The notes beneath the pieces were generated by a model that was given only the letters and a program-made list of their open reading frames with translations, did not search any database and had not been told where the DNA came from. The position numbers and the translations under genes were made by a program. This document shows positions 24,342-27,553 of a stretch of DNA of 27,553 nt, piece by piece. The stretch is from contig JBJOGS010000020.1 of the NCBI GenBank assembly GCA_046048095.1, positions 1 through 27,553 on the forward strand, in the 5' to 3' direction. Source of the stretch: UBA3478 sp046048095. GTDB taxonomy: Bacteria > Bacteroidota > Bacteroidia > Flavobacteriales > Flavobacteriaceae. Every line of letters starts with the position of its first letter. Within the stretch, counting starts at the first letter, position 1.

Positions 24342-25135
24342 TAAAAAATAGACTTATTTGATTCTTCGATACGTTGCAATAGTAAGGAATTATTCAAGTC
24401 CTTTTGAATCGTTCTTAAAGACGAAACCGCCTCAGTAATACATGGATTATTTTTAGCCATTTGACCCGTGTGCGAGTTGGCAGCTAAACAATCTGAGTGA
24501 AGCTTAAAAATAAATACTCTCAAGGGTTCATACTGTTTTTGTAGAAGCTCAGAGATCAATCGATATTTTGAATTTCCATTGCGTCGCATCTCCCAACCTA
24601 AATGAGAAGAAGATTGCATTCGGGTGATGATCGCTTCTGCTTCTCTATAAAATGAAGTTCCGCCAAGCATGCGTTCACTATCGTGATAGAATCCTAAAGC
24701 TAAATAGGTAAAAAATGCAGCGTTTGCCACAAGATTTGAGTGCAGCATATTTGGATTAAACACCAAGGGCTGAAAAGGCACATAAGAAAATTCTAATGGC
24801 TGCTCTACCCACCTCAATAATAAGGAAGGTAGGTTTTTATGTTTTTTAACGAGTTCAACCATGAGCATCGTCTTAAACACCTGATTTCGATGCTCAATCA
24901 CTGAGAGCGTAAAGTGGATTGAAACATCGTCACTGGCCGATACAGCCTGTTGTCCACGCCAATTTTGCTGCGAAATCATTCGCGTCAAGTCACGCTCTAA
25001 GGTGCGGTATTGTGTTTCAAAAGACCTGTTCTGGGTACGGTTAATGACTTTCACCGTCGCAGAAACGCCTTGTCCGCACAGTACGGATACCGAGAAAATA
25101 AATAACAGCGTTAATGTGCCCCTTTTCAAAGCCAT
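24341..25135 (-). CDS. DUF4835 family secreted protein
   Basis: A 264-residue Bacteroidota-specific protein with an N-terminal signal peptide (hydrophobic 8-20, cleavage likely after LCGQG). Family features seen are LERDLTRMI, the LEFSYVPFQPLVFNPN block, SNLVANAAFFTYLALGF and the GGTSFYREAEAI region. From memory, some automated annotations call this family the type IX secretion component PorD; I cannot confirm that here. It starts inside the end of coaBC (10-base overlap) and ends in recN's start codon, so it is held in a conserved operon with bamD and rpoZ. No lipobox is visible, and the protein is probably periplasmic. Confidence 0.85.
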   Translation of the reverse strand: MALKRGTLTLLFIFSVSVLCGQGVSATVKVINRTQNRSFETQYRTLERDLTRMISQQNWRGQQAVSASDDVSIHFTLSVIEHRNQVFKTMLMVELVKKHKNLPSLLLRWVEQPLEFSYVPFQPLVFNPNMLHSNLVANAAFFTYLALGFYHDSERMLGGTSFYREAEAIITRMQSSSHLGWEMRRNGNSKYRLISELLQKQYEPLRVFIFKLHSDCLAANSHTGQMAKNNPCITEAVSSLRTIQKDLNNSLLLQRIEESNKSIF

Positions 25136-26328
25136 TTCGAACTAAACTGAACCCATAGCGCCTTGGCCATAGCTTTCTTTGATTGTAAGGGGATGGCGAT
25201 CTCGCTGCGATCAGAGAAATAGAGTGTTGCCTTATTGGTTGTAGTACCAAAACCTGCACCTTCATCTTCAAGCGTATTGTACACAATAGCATCCAGATTT
25301 TTTGATGTAAGTTTCGTCAAAGGTTTTGCTATATCGCTATCAGTTTCAAGAGCAAAACCAATAACTTTTTGCTTTTTTTTGCGTGACGACATCGCTGCAA
25401 CGATGTCCTTGGTGGGTTTTAATGACAAAACGAGCTCTTGAGTTTCTTTTTTCATTTTATGAGGCAACACTTCTGCAAAAGTGTAATCCGCAACCGCCGC
25501 CGCAGAAACAAAAAAGTCTACCTCATCAAAGTGTTTATCCACCTGCTCATACATTTGTGAGGCAGACTCCACTGATATTTTAATAATCGTATCAGGCAAT
25601 GGCATGGGTGCCACAGGTCCACTGATTAAAATTACTTCAGCGCCCAATTCATAAGCCGCGAAAGCAAGTTCATAACCCATTAACCCTGAAGAGTAATTTG
25701 AAAGAAATCGAACGGGATCTAGTGCCTCTCTGGTTGGACCAGCAGTAATCAACACCTTCTTGCCATAAAGTGATGCTCTAGACCTTAAACTATGAAGTAT
25801 CTGATCGATGATCGTTTCAGGCTCTGCCATTCGACCCTCCCCTTCTAATCCTGAGGCTAAAAAACCTACTCCAGCCTCGACGACATGCACGCCTCGCTTA
25901 GACAATGCCGATAGATTTTGCCCCGTTGCTTCATGGGCATACATATCAAGATCCATAGCAGGGGCCACAAAAACAGGACAGGTCGACGACATATAGGTAG
26001 TGAGCAATAAATTATCGCATGCACCAGAGACCATTCGAGCTAAAGTATTTGAAGTGAGCGGGGCAATAATCATTAGATCAGCCCATTTCGCCAAGGCCAC
26101 ATGATTATTCCATCGCAATTCTCCAGACTTCTCGTCAACAAAATCAAAATAAACGGTATGCTGGCTAAGCGTACTTAAGGTCAGAGGTGAAACAAACTCT
26201 TTAGAGGCCTCAGTCATCACTACCTTCACTTGTGCGCCTTGCTTAATGAGCAATCGAACGAGAAAGGCAGATTTATACGCGGCTATTCCGCCAGTAACAC
26301 CAAGCAGAACGTTTTTTCCCGCAAGCAT
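25126..26328 (-). CDS. coaBC: Bifunctional phosphopantothenoylcysteine decarboxylase / phosphopantothenate--cysteine ligase
   Basis: Carries out two successive steps of coenzyme A synthesis: CoaB joins 4'-phosphopantothenate to cysteine and CoaC decarboxylates the product with FMN. The 400 residues have the flavoprotein domain first (VTGGIAAYKS 11-20; catalytic His76 in NNHVALAKWAD) and the ligase domain after about 185 (KVLITAGPTREALDPVRFLSNYSSG-type start, then AAVADY and KMKKE). Two CoaC positions differ from the E. coli pattern. The PxMNxxM motif reads PAMDLDM, so Asn is Asp126, and the ACGD motif with the catalytic Cys158 reads ASGLEGEG, so Ser159 replaces it. The gene ends 10 bases inside DUF4835 and starts 12 bases after rpoZ. 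Confidence 0.95.
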   Translation of the reverse strand: MLAGKNVLLGVTGGIAAYKSAFLVRLLIKQGAQVKVVMTEASKEFVSPLTLSTLSQHTVYFDFVDEKSGELRWNNHVALAKWADLMIIAPLTSNTLARMVSGACDNLLLTTYMSSTCPVFVAPAMDLDMYAHEATGQNLSALSKRGVHVVEAGVGFLASGLEGEGRMAEPETIIDQILHSLRSRASLYGKKVLITAGPTREALDPVRFLSNYSSGLMGYELAFAAYELGAEVILISGPVAPMPLPDTIIKISVESASQMYEQVDKHFDEVDFFVSAAAVADYTFAEVLPHKMKKETQELVLSLKPTKDIVAAMSSRKKKQKVIGFALETDSDIAKPLTKLTSKNLDAIVYNTLEDEGAGFGTTTNKATLYFSDRSEIAIPLQSKKAMAKALWVQFSSKWL

Positions 26329-26340
26329 AGGGGGTGAATT

Positions 26341-26667
26341 TTACTCTTCGGTAAGGGTGTTTCTGTAGTAAATGCGGTCGTTCAACCACTCTTCTATCGC
26401 GATAGCATGTGGTTTTGGCATCTTCTCATAAAACTTAGAAACCTCGATTTGCTCTTTGTTTTCAAACACCTCTTCTAAGCTATCCGTGTAGGTAGCAAAC
26501 TCTTCTAATTTGTCTACTAACTCTTTTTTGATCTCTGAGTTAATCTGAACCGATCTCTTTGCAATAATTGACAAGGCCTCATAAATATTAGAGGTTTTTT
26601 GATCTAATACATTCTTGTCGAATGTCTTTGTGGTGATTGCAGCTTTAGTATCTTTCAAAATGGCCAT
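26341..26667 (-). CDS. rpoZ: RNA polymerase omega/Rpb6-like subunit
   Basis: A small RNA polymerase subunit that supports assembly of the beta' subunit. The 108 residues match the Bacteroidota version of the Rpb6/omega family: TSNIYEALSIIAKRSVQIN, ELVDKLEEFATYTDSLEEVFENKEQ-like helix, EVSKFYEKMPKP and the end EWLNDRIYYRN. The sequence is quite unlike E. coli omega and would be missed by simple similarity. It is 3 bases after bamD and 12 bases before coaBC, which is the expected order. Confidence 0.88.
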   Translation of the reverse strand: MAILKDTKAAITTKTFDKNVLDQKTSNIYEALSIIAKRSVQINSEIKKELVDKLEEFATYTDSLEEVFENKEQIEVSKFYEKMPKPHAIAIEEWLNDRIYYRNTLTEE

Positions 26668-26670
26668 ATT

Positions 26671-27492
26671 TTAATTCAGCGAATTTACAAATTCTAATCC
26701 GTTCTGAATCTTAGAATAATAATATTCAGCTTCTTTGTCAAACCTAGACGTCTGGTAGTATTTTCTAAAATCCTTATAGTAAGACAACGCCTCTTCATAG
26801 CGTTCTGACATTTTACTTGCGGTAGAGTTCTCTGCAAGAATGGTGGCCGATTTTATTCGAATGAATAAAGCCTCCTCTCTAAAAAGCGATCCAGGAAACT
26901 CAATGATGAAATTATTCAGTGATTTAATTGAAGAAAACAAAACCGGAAGGTTGAACTCGCCAAGCATATCGTACTGTTTCGCGATCTCGAAAGCCTTCTG
27001 TTCTTTTTTAATTTTAAGTTCTTGAACCCGTTCGTTGGCGCGATCGAAATATTCAGAATTCGGATAACTATTGATGAAGCTTTGAAGCTTTTCAAGCGCC
27101 TTGTCGGTATCTGTTTGATCTAAACTGTATCTAGGACTCATGAAATAGTAGCTCTCAGCTTCAAGAAAACTAGCCTCTTCTCTTTTGTCACTCGTTGGAT
27201 ACGACTTTATAAAGCGCTCAAATTGATAGCTAGACAAATAATACGCTTTAGTCTTGAACTGAGCGTCGGCAAAGAAAAAGCTTAAACGCTCTCCTTGAGG
27301 CCTTCCGGCATACTTTGGTGCGATAATTTCATAAAGCCTTTTGGCACGGATGTAATCGCCCTCTTCGTAATACTGATTGGCCAATTCGTACATCTCACTT
27401 AAGTTATTTTCCTTAAGTACTTTTTGGTATTCACTACAAGAAGTCAGCGACCATAAAGCAGCGATAAAAAGCCCTACTACCCTCAATTTCAT
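26671..27492 (-). CDS. bamD: Outer membrane protein assembly factor BamD
   Basis: A lipoprotein of the BAM complex that inserts beta-barrel proteins into the outer membrane. The 273 residues begin with a signal peptide and lipobox LTSC (Cys19), followed by the characteristic SEYQKVLKENNL. Five TPR-like helical pairs follow, with AKRLYEIIAPKY and FERFIKSYPTSDKREEASFLEAESYYF as the clearest repeats and FINSYPNSEYFDRANERV later. The first gene of the five-gene operon. TAATTTTA at 27504-27497 differs by one base from TAnnTTTG but is only 5 bases from the ATG, so it would give an almost leaderless message. Confidence 0.93.
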   Translation of the reverse strand: MKLRVVGLFIAALWSLTSCSEYQKVLKENNLSEMYELANQYYEEGDYIRAKRLYEIIAPKYAGRPQGERLSFFFADAQFKTKAYYLSSYQFERFIKSYPTSDKREEASFLEAESYYFMSPRYSLDQTDTDKALEKLQSFINSYPNSEYFDRANERVQELKIKKEQKAFEIAKQYDMLGEFNLPVLFSSIKSLNNFIIEFPGSLFREEALFIRIKSATILAENSTASKMSERYEEALSYYKDFRKYYQTSRFDKEAEYYYSKIQNGLEFVNSLN

Positions 27493-27553
27493 GAGGTAAA
27501 ATTAATCTTTTAAACCGTAATAGCGTTAAGAATGTTCAATTCATGAGCAATTC

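Noticed and set aside
27543..27553. ATGAGCAATTC at the right edge as the start of a divergent gene
   Set aside because: Only three codons are visible and no promoter or ribosome site supports it; the 61 bases after bamD hold nothing else I can call.

Overview
The window is a densely packed stretch of core chromosome from a member of the Bacteroidota, most probably a Flavobacteriales relative. Four things point there: the FabI sequence is of the divergent flavobacterial type; the order bamD, rpoZ (Rpb6/omega type), coaBC, DUF4835, recN is typical of that group; the two-component pair resembles RprX/RprY; and several intergenic sites match the Bacteroidota promoter -7 box TAnnTTTG rather than TATAAT. 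Base composition is moderately AT-rich and even throughout. I see no tRNA, rRNA, insertion sequence, prophage, CRISPR array or other sign of recent transfer, and no gene-free stretch longer than about 210 bases.

Layout from left to right. 1-1959 (+): the 3' half of pheT, then an unrecognised membrane protein with its own promoter. 1956-5167 (-): the small SRP RNA gene (ffs), followed immediately by an SDR oxidoreductase, a transaldolase-like aldolase and an ABC-F ATPase, tightly spaced. 5227-6270 (+): a glutamine-cyclotransferase lipoprotein whose promoter lies back to back with that of ffs. 6283-7557 (-): glyA. 7770-11442 (+): clpB, a TetR-type regulator and smpB. 11444-12100 (-): pcm. 12162-16899 (+): a five-gene operon of Gfo/Idh/MocA oxidoreductase, DUF1015 protein, YggS-type PLP protein, a DnaQ-like exonuclease with a decayed GIY-YIG-like tail, and miaA. 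16856-19164 (-): histidine kinase and response regulator. 19208-22638 (-): fabI, a family 2 glycosyltransferase, a YbbR-domain protein and coaE. 22686-27492 (-): bamD, rpoZ, coaBC, DUF4835 and recN.

Most of the genes are housekeeping: translation (pheT, ffs, smpB, miaA, ABC-F), protein quality control (clpB, smpB, pcm), coenzyme A and lipid synthesis (coaBC, coaE, fabI), one-carbon metabolism (glyA), DNA repair (recN), outer-membrane assembly (bamD) and transcription (rpoZ). Genes within operons commonly overlap by 1-14 bases (ATGA, TAATG), so translational coupling is likely. Convergent genes meet with almost no space, and miaA overlaps the response regulator gene by 44 bases, so classical intrinsic terminators between them are absent.

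I found no convincing new multi-gene system. The points most worth a second look are molecular: an ABC-F protein in which both halves of one ATP site are decayed, an exonuclease fused to an apparently dead GIY-YIG-like domain, substitutions at two expected decarboxylase residues of CoaBC, and an SRP RNA whose terminator T-tract ends two bases before the next start codon.
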